A stretch of DNA of 64,000 bases from Azadirachta indica (GCA_022749755.1 CM040452.1:248001-312000), one strand, 5' to 3'. Shown: positions 22,147-35,227, numbered from the stretch's first letter. Notes: generated from the letters alone by a model not told the origin. Program-made: numbers and translations.

Positions 22147-24195
22147 CTTGATTTGATAACTCCCAATAGTCTTCGCAACTCACAAATGTCTCATTCTTCA
22201 AAGGCTTGTTAAAAATATCAGCAATTTGGTTTTGTATCTTTACGTACTCTATCTGCATATACTTTTTAGTAATGCACTCTCTTATATAGGGATAGCGAGT
22301 GTTAATGTGTTTGCTTTGATTTTGAACATTGAATTCTTTGCCAACGCCATTGTTGATTTGTTATCAATATAAATCATTAGTTGGCATTTCTTGCAACCAT
22401 CCCAACTCTTTTAAGAGATTTCTTAGCCACATACTTAGCTTCACAAGCTAAGAGAGTCACTATCTATTGCTTCTTTGACATCCAAGTGAAAGCAATGTTA
22501 CCCATGAAAAATACAAATCCAGTAGTACTTGGTGAAACCATTGTTTTGGAAGTACTTGTCTATTCAACTATTCCATACTCTTGGTGCTTGTTTTAACACA
22601 TAGAGAGCTTTCTTCACCTTCAAGACTTTGTCTTTATGCCCCTTTACTTCATACCCCAAAGGTTGCTCGATGTAGACCTTTTCTTCGAGTACTCTATTAG
22701 AAAAAGCAAACTTTACATCCATTTGATGAATCATCCATTTATTTTGGGTTGCCAAGGAAATGATTAGTCTAATAGTTTCTAATTGAGCAATAAGAGCAAA
22801 TACTTCATCATAATTAATTTTAACTCGTTAACTATAGCTTTTCACAACAAGTCTTGCCTTGTATCACTCAATTTCTCCATTTGCACTCTTCTTCACCTTG
22901 TACACCTATTTGACACTAATGAATTTATGTCTTTTAGGAAGAGTAGTGAGTTCCCTTATGTCATTCTTCTTAATCACATTGATTTCTATGTCTATGTAGA
23001 CTTTTGCAACTCTCTATTTTTCTTGTTGCACGACTTTTTAAAAGTTTACAGGTTCACAGTTAGTAAATAGGTAAAAAAGAGTGAGATTTTCTATCATCTC
23101 GGTCACCTCGTAGAGATCTTGAAGACTCTTTATACGTTCTACATTTTTTTCGTTTAGAATGGATGGCATGAATTGTTATCATCAAATCTTGTTGGCGAAC
23201 TAGGTGGCGTTGTAGCTTCTTATTGGCATTCTTCTTGTTGCCTTATTGATGTCTCTTTATTCTCTTTAAACTGAGGAAGGAAATTGAAATAATTTATATC
23301 AGGACCAATATTCCATTCTCCTTCTTCATCAAATATCGCATCTTAACTAACCACAACCTTTTTGTTATTCAGGTTGTACAACTTGTAACCTTTTGAATTT
23401 GAGTTGTAGCCGATGAAGGTAAAACTCTCACTTTTTTATCATCTAGCTTCATTCTTCTTTCGTCTGGTATATGCACGTAAGCTATACTTCCAAAAACTCT
23501 TAAATGAGAGATGTTGGGTTTTCTTCCAGTCTAAGCTTCTTATGGCGTCTTTTCCCACACACTTCGAGTAAGAGATCGGTTGGATAAATATATTACACAT
23601 GCCGCAACTTCAACCCAAGATCCTTTTAGTAATTTCTTACTTTGTAGCATGCTTTATGCCATGTCGAGAATGGTTCTATTTTTCTCAGCAACACCATTTT
23701 GTTTGGGGGATCTCGAAATAGTTAGAAGATGGCAGATTCCATTTGCTTCATAAAACTCTCAAAACTTATTCGACGTAAATTCTCCTCCACGATCAAATGT
23801 TATGATCTTGATTTTGCATCCACTTTCATTCTCTATGAGTACTTTAAACTTTTTAAACACTTCAAATACTTCAGATTTTTCTTTCAAAAAAAATATACCT
23901 ATGTTTTTCTTGAATAATCATCAATAAGGAAAAGAAAGGAATTACTCTTATCTAGGGAACTTGATTTGATAAGACCATATACATCGATGCATATGACTTC
24001 GAGTGGCTTCTTGGCTCTAAAAGTAGACTCCTTTGAAAAGCTCATCCTAAATTGCTTGCTAAGTGTACATCCTTCCCACAGCTGGTCAACATGATTGATG
24101 CAAGGCAATCCTTTCACTATTTTCTTCTTGGATAATAGTTTCATGAACATATCCTTGCTTTCAACATGTGATTGCTTGCGCCGATATCAAGGTAC
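22147..24195 (-). pseudogene. Copia pol remnant, copy 2
   Basis: Same broken order as copy 1: protease motif fused to integrase (23899-24150), integrase pieces, RT fragment (22564-22755), RNase H-like tail. Extra T and A bases in the integrase part (about 23434 and 23886) shift the frame relative to copy 1. Confidence 0.85.
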
Positions 24196-25214
24196 TATAT
24201 ATTAGTGTCGCCACTATCATTGTCCTTGAATACTAGTAATAACGTTTCTTCTTCTTAACTTTTGTTTTCCATGCAGTTGTCCTTCTCATAAACTTTATTA
24301 TTGGAAGCTCTACACTCAAAAGCATAATGGCCAAAGTTTTGACAATTACAACATTTAACTTAAGACTTATTGTACCTTGAGCTCGGATTACCTCTTCCAC
24401 AACCTTTTGTTGAGCCTTCTCCTCTTTCATTGTTGTTATTGTTATAATTCAATGGTCCCCTCTATTCTCGTCCACGTCTACGTCCACGGCCTTATCTTCT
24501 ATCAATTCTTCTTCTATGTTTCCTTTTCTCATTGTCGATACTTTTTCCTTTTCTTTGAAGGTGAGCTTTGTTTGGAGAACTTTTTCTAAGCCTTTTTACT
24601 TTCTCTTTTGTCTTTCTTTATATGCTTTTAATGAGCCTATGAGTTTTTCAATGGTCATGGACTCTAAATCTTTTGTTTCATCAATTGTTACAACAATATG
24701 CTCAAATTTCGATTTTGTGAAACGATGAATTTTCTCCATAATTTGAGCATTACTTAAGCTTTCTCCATTTCTTTTTAATTAATTAGCATCTGCCAAAACT
24801 CTAGAAAAATACTTAAAAATTTATTCACATTCTTTCGTATATAAAGAATTAAACTTACCTTGTAGAGTTTGAAGACGTACCTTCTTTACTCTTTCAACAC
24901 CTTTATATGAAGTTTGAAGTATCTCCTATGCTTCTTTGGCGGTGGTTGCATTTGAATACTTTTCAAAGCCATCTTCATCCAATCCTTGATAGATGAGGTG
25001 GAGAGCTTTCTTGTCTCTTTTTTCTAAAATTTTTCAAGAGATCTTTTTGAGCTTGAGTAAGGGTCACCTTATTTTTTGGCACATCAAACCCTTTCTCTAC
25101 AGCTGTCCACGTATCTTCAACTCCTAACAAAGCCTTTATCTTAATACTCCAATTATCGTAGTTGCTCTTAGTAAGCATTGGAATTTGGAAGAGGGCCATT
25201 CCATTGCTTATCAT
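24196..25214 (-). pseudogene. Copia gag remnant, copy 2
   Basis: Starts at the ATG at 25214-25212. It has the same frameshift near 25020 and the same stops as copy 1, and the CX2CX4HX4C knuckle is retained. Confidence 0.85.
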
Positions 25215-25245
25215 GATCACTCACACCTTAACTCTGATACCACTT

Positions 25246-25678
25246 TATTAGAAGGTGGAGGGTTTATATTACAAAAGGAAATAAATTTGCTAGAAATAAT
25301 TATTGACAAGGAAGGAAGGAAAAGTTTACAATCTTATTAATTTCTAATTTTTTAATCTTGACAAACGATGGAAGAACTCACCCCTATTTATAGTATGGCA
25401 CATCTTTAAACAATAGTTAAGATTATGGCAACACACATATAATCTAATAGTTACAAATCTCCTTATAAAAATATACATAATAATATTTAGATATTTACTA
25501 TAAATATCTAGATATTTATTATTTTATTCAGATTTTTATTATTAAATGTCTATATATTTAATTCATAAATATGTATATATTTTTTTATAAATTTCTAAAA
25601 ATTAGGCCACACTATTCCTAAACCCAACTTATAAGCCCAAGTTATTTTTTTAAACCAAATCAACTTTAATTTCCAACA
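25246..25678 (-). repeat. Copia 5' LTR, copy 2
   Basis: 433-bp LTR matching 4696-5124 and 49739-50169. Confidence 0.9.
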
Positions 25679-26991
25679 ATGCCATCTCATATCATATACT
25701 GCTCTACTGGTCTTTTTATTATTGTCTAACGTGTGTGAATTAATATATGTCTTCTAAACAGAATGGAACAACCAAACAACCAAACAACCAAACAAGAAAG
25801 AAGAAGGAAAAGTAAATGAATGGTTTTACATTTTTGTCTCCAAATATAATGGTCAATTAATGGAAGACTAACACCATAGGAGAGGTATGTGATACAATCT
25901 CTAGTCTTTCTCTTCGAGCAATACAAGCTCAAACTTCATGGGAGGAATGTGATAACATCCTAAAATCCTAAGTTACAAATAACAATATAAATAACATATT
26001 CATTGTTCATAAACAACTAACAATATAAACTCAAATCTTAATTCTGCCAACAAACACTTACAGAATTAAAACATATTAGTGTCGGTTAAATTTATCCTCT
26101 TTATGTAAAATATAAAAAAAAAATTAGATTTTAAATAAATATACATAAATGTAAGCAAATGTCAAAGACTTTTGAATAATTGAATGCAAGAAAATTGAAA
26201 CATTATGTCAAACAATCTCTCAAAGAATGAATCTTTTTAAAGAATAAGTTAGACAATATTAGGATCTTGAATTTCTCTTCTAAATCTTTTTATCGTTTAA
26301 TCTGTTTATATTGATTTAATCTTCATTTTAAATTCTATTAGACAATGATATACGGATAAAAAGTTTTATATATATATATATATATCCATAATTTTAAATT
26401 CTAATACAAAAATCAAAACAAGCCGTGGAAAATTTCCTTCCATTAATATGCAATAAGTCCTAATTTCGGCAACAAAAAATATTAGTCTTCAAAATCAACT
26501 CATGAAATCCTTTAATTTTCATACATATCTTCTCTTTAAGAGTATTATTCATTTTACTTATCTTCTTCAAGTACAAATAAATTACAAAAAGTTCTAAACA
26601 AATTAGATAGATTTCTTAACATTTAAAGAGAAATTAATTAAAAAACACAATTATTAGTTTAATTAATTGTGTAATTTTAACAAATTAAATCATGTATTAT
26701 AAAGTTTAAGTTTTTGGGATTATTTAGATTTTTTCCATTTCATCTTTAGCATTTTGATTTAAAATACTGATTGGAACTAGTTTAGATAGTCACTTTATTT
26801 GTAGGATTTAATTATAATTATCCATCATAAATTAATAAAAAGTTAATCATAACACAGCAAATTATATAGCAAAAATAATTAAGTCTTAATTCTTTTCGAA
26901 TTATTTAAAGCATTCGAAACGTGCACACCTTGCAAAATAAAAGTAAGCCAAAACAGTCAAATACATGAAGGATATATATGCAAACGTTTAA
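25679..26991. other. Intergenic DNA downstream of TPS copy A
   Basis: The first 750 bases match 5125-5877. The rest (about 26430-26991) is present only in units 2 and 3 and is the 3' flank of the terpene synthase. It is AT-rich, with no second gene and no clear polyadenylation signal that I would commit to. Confidence 0.5.
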
Positions 26992-29900
26992 TTAAAGAGG
27001 CATTTTATCAATGAACAATTTGGTAATGTAATCTTTCAAAGACTCTGGTTTTGTGACTCCATCAACCTTCTTGTACATGACTTCCACTGAGCGAGCAACA
27101 CTTGTTATCGAAGTAAGTACTTTGATTGGAACAACTGTTGGCCTCATGCATTCCTCATTCACATCCTTCCACGCATCTGCAACCATTATTCTAAGCTTTT
27201 CAACTGCTTCCTCCCTTGAGGTGCCGTATTCCTTCATATAACATTCCACTACAGACGCAACATGTCCCCTCTTTTGCTCATCCTTCAAATATTCAATGGC
27301 GTAAGAAAAGTAGATTATATTATATAAGAAAATAACCGACATTTTCTCGGAGTTATATTCACATATACCTGGTGAGAGACTATGTCAGCCAGGAGACGAA
27401 CGACTGTAAATGTAGCATTAACAAGTTTTGGTTTAGTTTCCAACTACTGAATCGCATTCATCCCTGCAATTTCTTCTTCCAATCCAAGAAGTACTGTTGC
27501 TGGATCTAAAAAGCAAACGCTCGAGAGTATTGCATTTTTCAGCCGCTCTTCAAATGATGGCACGTAACCTCCACGGAACCATTGGGCCTCGACAAAATAT
27601 GCACCCACAAGTTCTTTATACTGAATATTTAACAAAAATACAAAGTTATCAAAATGATCTAGTAATATACACCGACATATAGCAAAGAAATGAAAGCTAT
27701 GTAATTCAAAGGATAGAAAAAATGAAACGAAAGCTGTAGCTAGCCAAATATTATTATTACCTTTTCCTCCGTAAAACTGACACTATAAGCTCTTCCTTCC
27801 TTTGAGAATTCATCTTCCAATTCCTCAAAATAATTCAAGAAAGAGCTATATAGAGTTTTCATATAATCTGGCAATTGATTAAGGGCATCAATATCCCACC
27901 TGAAAGTTAAATAAAGAATTTTGTTGAAAGAATTCTAATTAAAAAAATTACATGCAAATCATTTATAATTTTATACTAATTACTATACAGGAGTAAAATG
28001 CTAATGCAAAACAATACGAAGAAAATGAAAAAAAAATACCAAAGGTTTCATATAATATAACCTGTTTATTGCATCTGTGAATTGTTGCAACTCTTCGAGA
28101 GTAGCATAAGCATCATATGTGTCATCAATAACCAATAAGAACATCATTACTTTAGTGTATGTTAACCGACCACGCCAATATCGAGGCTCAAAATATTTAG
28201 CAATACTCCATAAATAAATTTCCACGATTCTGTCTCTTGCATGAGGAAGTGTTGATTTAAAGTTTAAATCCTTCCACCAGCTACATACAATAGAAATCGA
28301 TTGAATAACTTATTAATAAAATAAAATAAAATAAAACCTCATTTATATGCATGTATATGTATATACGTACAAAGTTATAATGAACTTATAAAATTTTATT
28401 ACCTTGTGAGGTGGCTCAGTTCTTGTTGATGCAGTAATTGCACCCTGTTAAAATCTAATTTTGCAAATATCAGTAGAGTATCATTTCTCAAATCGTCATG
28501 CTCATAAAAAGAAATATATTTGTATGCACTAAATCTTGCAACCTCTTTGTGCAAGGGCTGTTCAAGGGCGTCAATTATAAGTTGTGCTAAATGTGGGCTT
28601 GCGTTTGCAGCCAAGGAAGGCAGGTGAGTCTTTGTGAACACAAGCGCCTCATCAAGAATATCTTCTCCATGCACGGTCAAATGAGTTGCTTCATAGAAAC
28701 TTAACATCCCCTTCACGTCGCTGACTATGCTTTCCTTGAACATTCCGGTTTTGTCTTTAAATTTGTTAAATACACCTGTTTCAGTATAATCCATTAGATA
28801 TATATATATATATATATATAGAATTAAACTGCTTTTGCGGAAAGATCCATAAATTTTAAAAACATTTGGAATAGTAATTCTTGTATAGAAAAAGGTTTGC
28901 TCCACTCTCTATGTATCAAGAGTTTCATAGTTTATATGTATTCGAGTTGACGATCTTCTATAGCAATAATTCTTTTTCCAATGTCAAAATTTAGTCCCAA
29001 CAGTTTGGCCAAACACTACCGTTAATCTTAATAATTTCAGAAATACCCTAAAAATATTATTATTAATTACAAAATGATATTTGTACTCCTATGCAATAAA
29101 AATTATTTAACAAAAAAATACTAAAACTTTAAAATTTGGTTAAGTACAATAGATATCTAAAATGCATTATAAAGTATTGTTGTTTTATTTATATATTAGC
29201 TATATATACATTTATTTATTTAAATTATTATATTATAAATATGTTGTATAATAAGTAAATTTATATTTATAATAAATTAATATTTATTTATATTTTCATT
29301 TAATGTCTAATAATGACTATTACTGTTTTATAGAAATATAATTGTCCATTTCTTAATATATTGGCACTTTTGAGTGTATTAATTTTTGAAATTATGATGA
29401 CCAACAAGGGTAAAGATTTTCACCAAATTGAATTGGGCGAATTTGACCAAATCTATATCCAGTCCAGCACATGGTGAATTAAAACTTTTTCAATTCAATT
29501 CAATCCATCGCATGATAGAATCCGACCTAATAAGTTTCATTAAAAAAATTTTGAATTTGATACAATCCAAATAAAATAAAAATATATAATTTTACTATTG
29601 ATTATAGTTTATTAGTGAAAATAATCAAGAAAATAACATATGATTCATTTAAACTTCTAAGAAAATGTACCTATCCAAAATAATTAACAAAAATAAATAC
29701 CTAAATAATTATACTTGGGTTCTTTTTAAATAAAAGAAATTACATTTTTCAAAGTTATATCAAAAATTAAAAGTAGCAAAGATAATTACGGTAAGTCTAT
29801 AGGAATATATGATTAAAACTTATAAACTTTTCACCCAATATTATTGTCAAATTTTATTTTAACAAGAAAAAATATATCGTAAATAAAAAAATTGATCATC

Positions 29901-31229
29901 TTAAAAAAAAACCAAAAAATGAAGTTGAGAAGGAAACAAAGAAGGTTAAGGAAAAAAAGTATAATTCAATATGTATTATATTTTTTTATATAAAAGATAT
30001 AATTTTATGTACAACGAACTAATCTTTCGTTTGAACTATATTGTATTATTTTTTGCAGATTTGATTGGACTTTAGCAAATTGACAATACAAATCTATAAT
30101 AAGCATATTCTAGATTTTCAACCTAATCCATCCAATTCATTAGAAAGCAAATTGAATGGTTTTGAATTGAGTGGATTGGTCTTGGATGGGATTCTAAATA
30201 CCCTTAAGAAGAGTATTAGACCAAATATTTAGGACTAAGAAGACCTTTACCATAAATTAAATACATAAATCAGTTACTGAGAATTCTTTATAAAATATAT
30301 ACCTAAATCACTGAGATATATAGGTACTTACCACAGGGCATTTTGAAGCCATGTTGTCTGAGAACTCGAAACAGAAGAGCAATAGTGTGTGGGTCATAAT
30401 CGTTATCATCAGCAAGGTTAGCATGCAATTCAAAAATACAATTTAATTGTTCTTCAATCTCAGTCTGAAAGTGATATGAAACACCAAGGCGACATAATGA
30501 ATCGATCAAGCTAATATTCTCTGCCAGGTCTTGGGTAGATGCCGTTAGCATTTCCTTCACTTTTTCTTTCAGCTCTTGTACTTGCTTATCATATGCTTCA
30601 AATTCCTGTGCCGGAAGCAAAGAAAAAAAATTTAGCTGATCTAACCAGTTGATATATTTATATGCAAACTACGTTGATTTATACGTATTTGATGTAGGGA
30701 TAGAGGGAGCAGGCCAAAACATGTTGAAAGCTAATCCAACTCTTTGAGTTAGATATTCTTTTAGAAACGAGATTTATTAGATGTCATTCTAATTTAAACG
30801 ACTAAAAAATACAAGTATCAAATATAACAATTTTGTGAACTGAAAAATCAAAAGAAAATTTTAATTGATTAAAATGATAAATAACAAAAAATAGGATACA
30901 TTTATCTCACTAAACAGCTCAAATCTAGTTAAGTAAAAGAAAAAATTACTTTGATGAAAGTTTAAATAACTTACCCAAACATGATTAATAATAATTTGAC
31001 AAATATTATTAAAAAGTTCCTAACTCATACAAGGTTATGTTACCTCGTGAGGGAAGGGAATGGAGGCGAAAGTGTCCTTCCATATACAAGGTGAAAAGTT
31101 TGCCAATGGACGATAATCTGCTTGGCTGCTTGTTTTAGACAAATTTAAACATGCTTTTAATGGTTTACTAACCGACTTTGTGAGGGAGCGATGACCACGA
31201 GATGGCCATCCGAATTGAGAATATTGCAT
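26992..31229 (-). pseudogene. Terpene synthase copy A (seven exons, probably inactive)
   Basis: Class I terpene synthase: such enzymes ionise a prenyl diphosphate (farnesyl diphosphate for cytosolic TPS-a members) with Mg2+ and cyclise the cation. Exons on the minus strand: 31229-31044, 30605-30332, 28775-28403, 28280-28062, 27899-27761, 27620-27369 and 27282-26992. All have GT..AG borders and compatible phases, totalling 577 codons, normal for the family. Visible motifs: RPx8W in exon 1 (RPLANFSPCIW), RDR at about residue 293, DDTYD at about 330 (28126-28112). The NSE/DTE motif reads ADIVSHQDE, so its first metal ligand is Ala. Exon 6 has TAG at 27446-27444 where copy B has TGG; the product would stop at about residue 456, before NSE/DTE. 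The 5' end abuts transposon DNA. The RPx8W form suggests TPS-a; product unknown. Confidence 0.9.
29425..30200. mobile_element. Probable insertion within TPS copy A intron 2
   Basis: Intron 2 is 1.56 kb, long for this family, and its middle part differs in texture. The left part near 29430-29525 has CAATTCAATTCAATCCATCG and the right part near 30120-30200 has words such as CCATCCAATTCATT that pair loosely in inverted orientation. Homology to unit 3 ends exactly where this stretch begins. No clean terminal repeats or target duplication could be fixed, so the call is tentative. Confidence 0.3.
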
Positions 31230-31239
31230 TAGATTTTAT
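31221..31239. other. 19-bp templated filler at the TPS / transposon junction
   Basis: ATATTGCATTAGATTTTAT occurs here and again, exactly, at 31327-31345. Unit 1 has only the second copy (near 6411), and there the flanking sequence runs through without it. The first copy sits precisely between TPS exon 1 and the inverted-arm element and looks like filler copied from 106 bases away during break repair. The in-frame ATG of exon 1 (31229-31227) lies inside it. Confidence 0.65.
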
Positions 31240-33650
31240 TCATATCTCATAATCTTAATAATAAAATCAATTAATTTAACTTCGAAAAAATTTAAAACTA
31301 AAAATTTTAATTTTAATTTGTTTTATATATTGCATTAGATTTTATCTAAAAGAATAACTCTTGTGCAAAAAATCATTAATTTTATTCAATAAAACACAAA
31401 CATATTTATACATTAACTATATTGAAATTCAAATTTTAAAAATTATTATCATTATTAGTAAAAAACAAATATCTTTTATAATGTTTTATTTTGAAGAACA
31501 AAGTAATGAGTATTTTTATATTTTTCTACCCGAATTAACGAATGCAAAAAAATTTATACTTGACATACTTTTATATTTTTAATATTCTTAGTGTGGATAA
31601 GTAAATAAATTATTAGAGTTTTGGTAGTAAATGATGTTGACCTTAAGTCATAGAAACACATATTTTGATGATTATAGAATATAATGCTTATTCGAGTTAA
31701 TGAAAAAGGGAGACATGCTCACGCGAAAGAAGTTGAAGAATTAAGATACAAGCTTGGGGTATTCATCGCATATCTCTTTATGTATGCTTTTGTGTGTTTA
31801 TGTTTGTAGTAATTGTGTAAGCTCATATTTTCCTACATAAATAATTTTTTTTTTGTTACAAAATTTATTTGCCAAAATTTATTACTATTTTTTAAATAAA
31901 CTCTAAGCCAATAAGCTTAGCCCAAAAATTTATTACTTTAAAATATTTTTGCTTGCCAAAATTTATTGCTTTAAAATATTTTTTATGGATAAAAAATGTA
32001 AGTTTTTTTATAGCAAAAAACTAGATAAAATCCAAACTTTTGTAAACTGAAAATGGACTAAAATGCAAGACTTTGAAGCTGAAAATACAAATTTTGAAGC
32101 TGAAAAGATGACTAAAATACAAATTTTCAGAAAATAGGTTACTGTGGCGACAGGATCTTATGGACCTAATCAATTATTTTGAATCGAAACAGATTGAATT
32201 GGTTCACTTGAACTTAAAAATATGAAAGTTAAGACAAATGATGTTTTAATTCGGTCAATCGAATGTGAACATTCGATCAACCGAATCAGGCCATATGATT
32301 GATATAAAAGTCCATTTTGGTCTATCGAAATTCTGTACTTTTTTATTCATCGAAAAAAGGTCGATTGGATCCACCCTAACGGTCGACCGAAGTGGCTCGA
32401 TTTTTGAAAATAAATATGTCTAACGCAAGCTTTTTTAACCTAACTATATATCGAGCCATTTTAAATATTGAAAAATGATTTTGAGCATTCTATCTAAACT
32501 TGAAGAGCTTACAAACATATTTTAGCTTCAAAATCATGCTTTGAGCTTACACATTGCAAATCCAAATTCTATGCACTTTGCTTTCTCGTTTGTAATCATT
32601 TGATGGTGTAAAATCTTGTGCTACTCTTGTATTAGTTGAAATTGAGTGAAAAAAGTGGGTTTTTCATTGAGATTAAGTGAGATTGAGTGATTTGAGAGTG
32701 AAATCACTTGTAAGGTTTGAAGAAGATCAAAAAGTCTCCTTTGGTGTATGTGAAGTCTTGGTTTTCAAAGGCTTGTTCTTACTGAAGTTTTCAAGGTGTG
32801 CTTGAAAGAGTGAACCACTATAAATTTGGTGTGTTTGGCTTCTTACTCTCTTTATCTCTTGTTTTTGCACATTAGTGATATTGTGTTTGTATTACAAATT
32901 TTAAATTTCTTGTAATAATTTTTGTAAACCCAATTCCCCCCTCCCTTCAAACCAAACCCCTCACCCTTATCATTACAAATAAATTGTCTTTAGGATAGAT
33001 TTCAGAGATAAACTTTGTGTGTTTTGTTTTTTCTATGAATTCAATTAATTGATTTTATTGGTAAGATTATATGATTTGAATAAGATAATTTTTTTATATA
33101 TTAGTTTTTCTCTTTGTCCGAATTGCAAATATCAAATAACTAATTTCAATTTGTTTTAATCTCATTGTAATTTTTCCTTGATAAAAAATAAGAAGAGGTA
33201 GAATAACCACAGGAAAAATATAGACGAGGAAGATAAGGAAGAAAAAAATAAAGAAATATTCTTTATTAATTAAGTTTATAAAAATATAATTTTTATATTT
33301 TTAGTTTTTAAAAATAAAGATAAAAAATGATAAAAGAATTAACATGAAGGAGTAATATGATACTTTTATAAATTTTGAGCCAAATTAAAGATTATTAATA
33401 TTATGAGGCATAAATTGAAAATTATCTCACCTAATTACGGTCAGCAATAAATGAAAGTTTGGTCAACGTATCTACGTGACAATGACAAAATAATTTATAT
33501 CTAAGTCATGATTTTCAAAAAATTAAAAAACCTTTCTATCTAATATGTGAAACATGCCAACTTAAGTGATATTTTTTAAAATGTTAGGGGCTAAAATAAA
33601 ATTATTCTAATATTTATTAAAGATGAGACATTTGTCTGTTACTTGTAAGT
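31240..33650. mobile_element. Inverted-arm element, copy in unit 2 (left arm truncated)
   Basis: Matches 6320-8690 of unit 1. Most of the left arm is absent because the element abuts TPS exon 1. The right arm (about 33030-33640) and the LTR-like core (about 31634-32985) are retained. No gene is supported. Confidence 0.55.
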
Positions 33651-34409
33651 GTCTTATCCTTTTGGATTCGAAACAAGTTGGAGTGTGTGGATTTCAAAGA
33701 CTTTAAAGTCCACTTAATTTACCTATAAATATAAACAGATGGCCTTATTCAATGACCATCATATGTTGTATGATTATATACATTAATCAAATTTTTTCTT
33801 TGTTTTACAAAATTCAAGTTCCATTAAACTTTTGTGTTCGTAAGACTACGATGATCCTTTGTTTAGGTTAGAGAAAGGCCGTTTGGTGAGTCATATCCTG
33901 TAGTAGAAGCAGGCAATATAACGGTGGATCTAGGTAAAATTTTATGTTCAATTATTACTTGTATGTGATTATTTGTAATAATGTTTTAATTTGATGGATT
34001 TGGCCTATGAAATAAACACATAATACAAACAATTGATTATGTGCTACACTTTACTCTGGTTAATCTGTTTAAGAATCATATTTGTTTGCGTGTTTATAGC
34101 ATAGGTCTAAAATTAATATCAAAGTTAGTAAAAGAATTAAACAGATAGGACAGGCATTACTACTAGTCTGGAATCTGTGCGAGATCTAGTTTAGATCTGC
34201 CAATTCTTGAAGATCGATATATCAGGTAATTAATTGGTTTGATTAATTATCGACTATTAATTGATTTGATTAGTAGAAATCATTACTAATTAATTAATCT
34301 AATTAATTAGGAACTAATCAGTTAGATTAAAAATAACTAATTGATTTAATTAGTTCTGGATAATGATCTAAATAATTTTGGATGTAAAAATCTAAAATGT
34401 TTTCATTAA

Positions 34410-34964
34410 GATCATGGTGTTGAAAGTAGACTAGAAATTGATTTATTGAACACGATAACTAATAAGCTAAAAGAGGTTATTACATCTCTTGAAAAGCTAG
34501 ACTAGAAATTAGATTATACAATTTATCGTATAGCCACGTTACAAGAAGAATTAACTAAACTTCAAGATAAGATTGAAGGTGTTAATTTGACTTTTAGGCA
34601 GATTGTTACTTTGGAACACATCTTGACTATGTACATTGGCAAGATCACTTGTCCAAATTGTATCAATTGTCTAACTTATGCTAAGAAACCTTATCAAGTG
34701 ATTAAACTTGGAGAAAGACCGAACAAGTTGACAAGAGAGGACATAGAGGAAATAATCTCGATAAGTGGACATACAAGGGAAAAAGAACTAGAATATACTT
34801 GGGACTTATGTAACGGCAATCAAGATATCTTAAATGATTATCTAAGTTGGTTATCAGTTAACAGGGTTGAAAAGAACTTGATTATAGATATCCAAGAAGA
34901 AGTAGTTGGACATATAAGAAGTAGTTGGACATATTTGGCCTTATATGAACGCCAAACCAATTAA
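34410..34964 (+). pseudogene. Pararetrovirus-like first frame, copy 2
   Basis: One frame runs 185 codons from 34410 to the stop at 34962-34964, broken only by TAG at 34503-34505. It starts with a heptad-like coiled-coil segment, then a CX2CX2C cluster (ITCPNCINC), then a charged region. A direct repeat of about 17 bases (AAGAAGTAGTTGGACATA) near 34897-34935 inserts extra codons absent from copy 1. Family member not recognised. Confidence 0.4.
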
Positions 34965-35227
34965 CAAAAAGGTAGCTAAGTTGTAATGTCGATGGTTTAA
35001 TAAGGTTGAAGCATATATTCCTTATTAGTCAGACTCGTAGAGAGATTTGGAAAAGAATTTTGAAGAAGAGATTGATAGGGTTGCAATGGACAAATTCTTA
35101 AAATATAGGGATGATGATGGAGCATATACTAGATCTGATGATTGATTCAAGATCACCAAACTATTAAAGTTTAGGTTACTAAACTAATAATAATTTAGAA
35201 AAAGTTCTTGAATTAAAAACTTGAAAA

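Larger units (their letters stand above)
21751..25678 (-). mobile_element. Degenerate Ty1/Copia LTR retrotransposon, copy 2
   Basis: Same insertion as at 1213-5124, carried along by the segmental duplication: same flanks (ATACC left, ATGCC right), same internal deletions, same ancestral stops. LTRs lie at 21751-22134 and 25246-25678, the primer site at 25228-25242 (one change, TGGTATCAGAGTTAA), and the polypurine tract at 22135. It retains ten bases near 24264 in gag that copy 1 has lost, and carries its own small indels in the integrase region (near 23434 and 23886). Confidence 0.93.

Noticed and set aside
27053..27241. Plus-strand open frames across the TPS exons (also 51555 and 27497)
   Set aside because: They are antisense shadows of terpene synthase exons 6 and 7.
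28796..28820. TA runs in TPS intron 2 (also 53299-53320, 26370 and 18068) as possible structured elements
   Set aside because: They are ordinary TA microsatellites whose lengths differ between copies.
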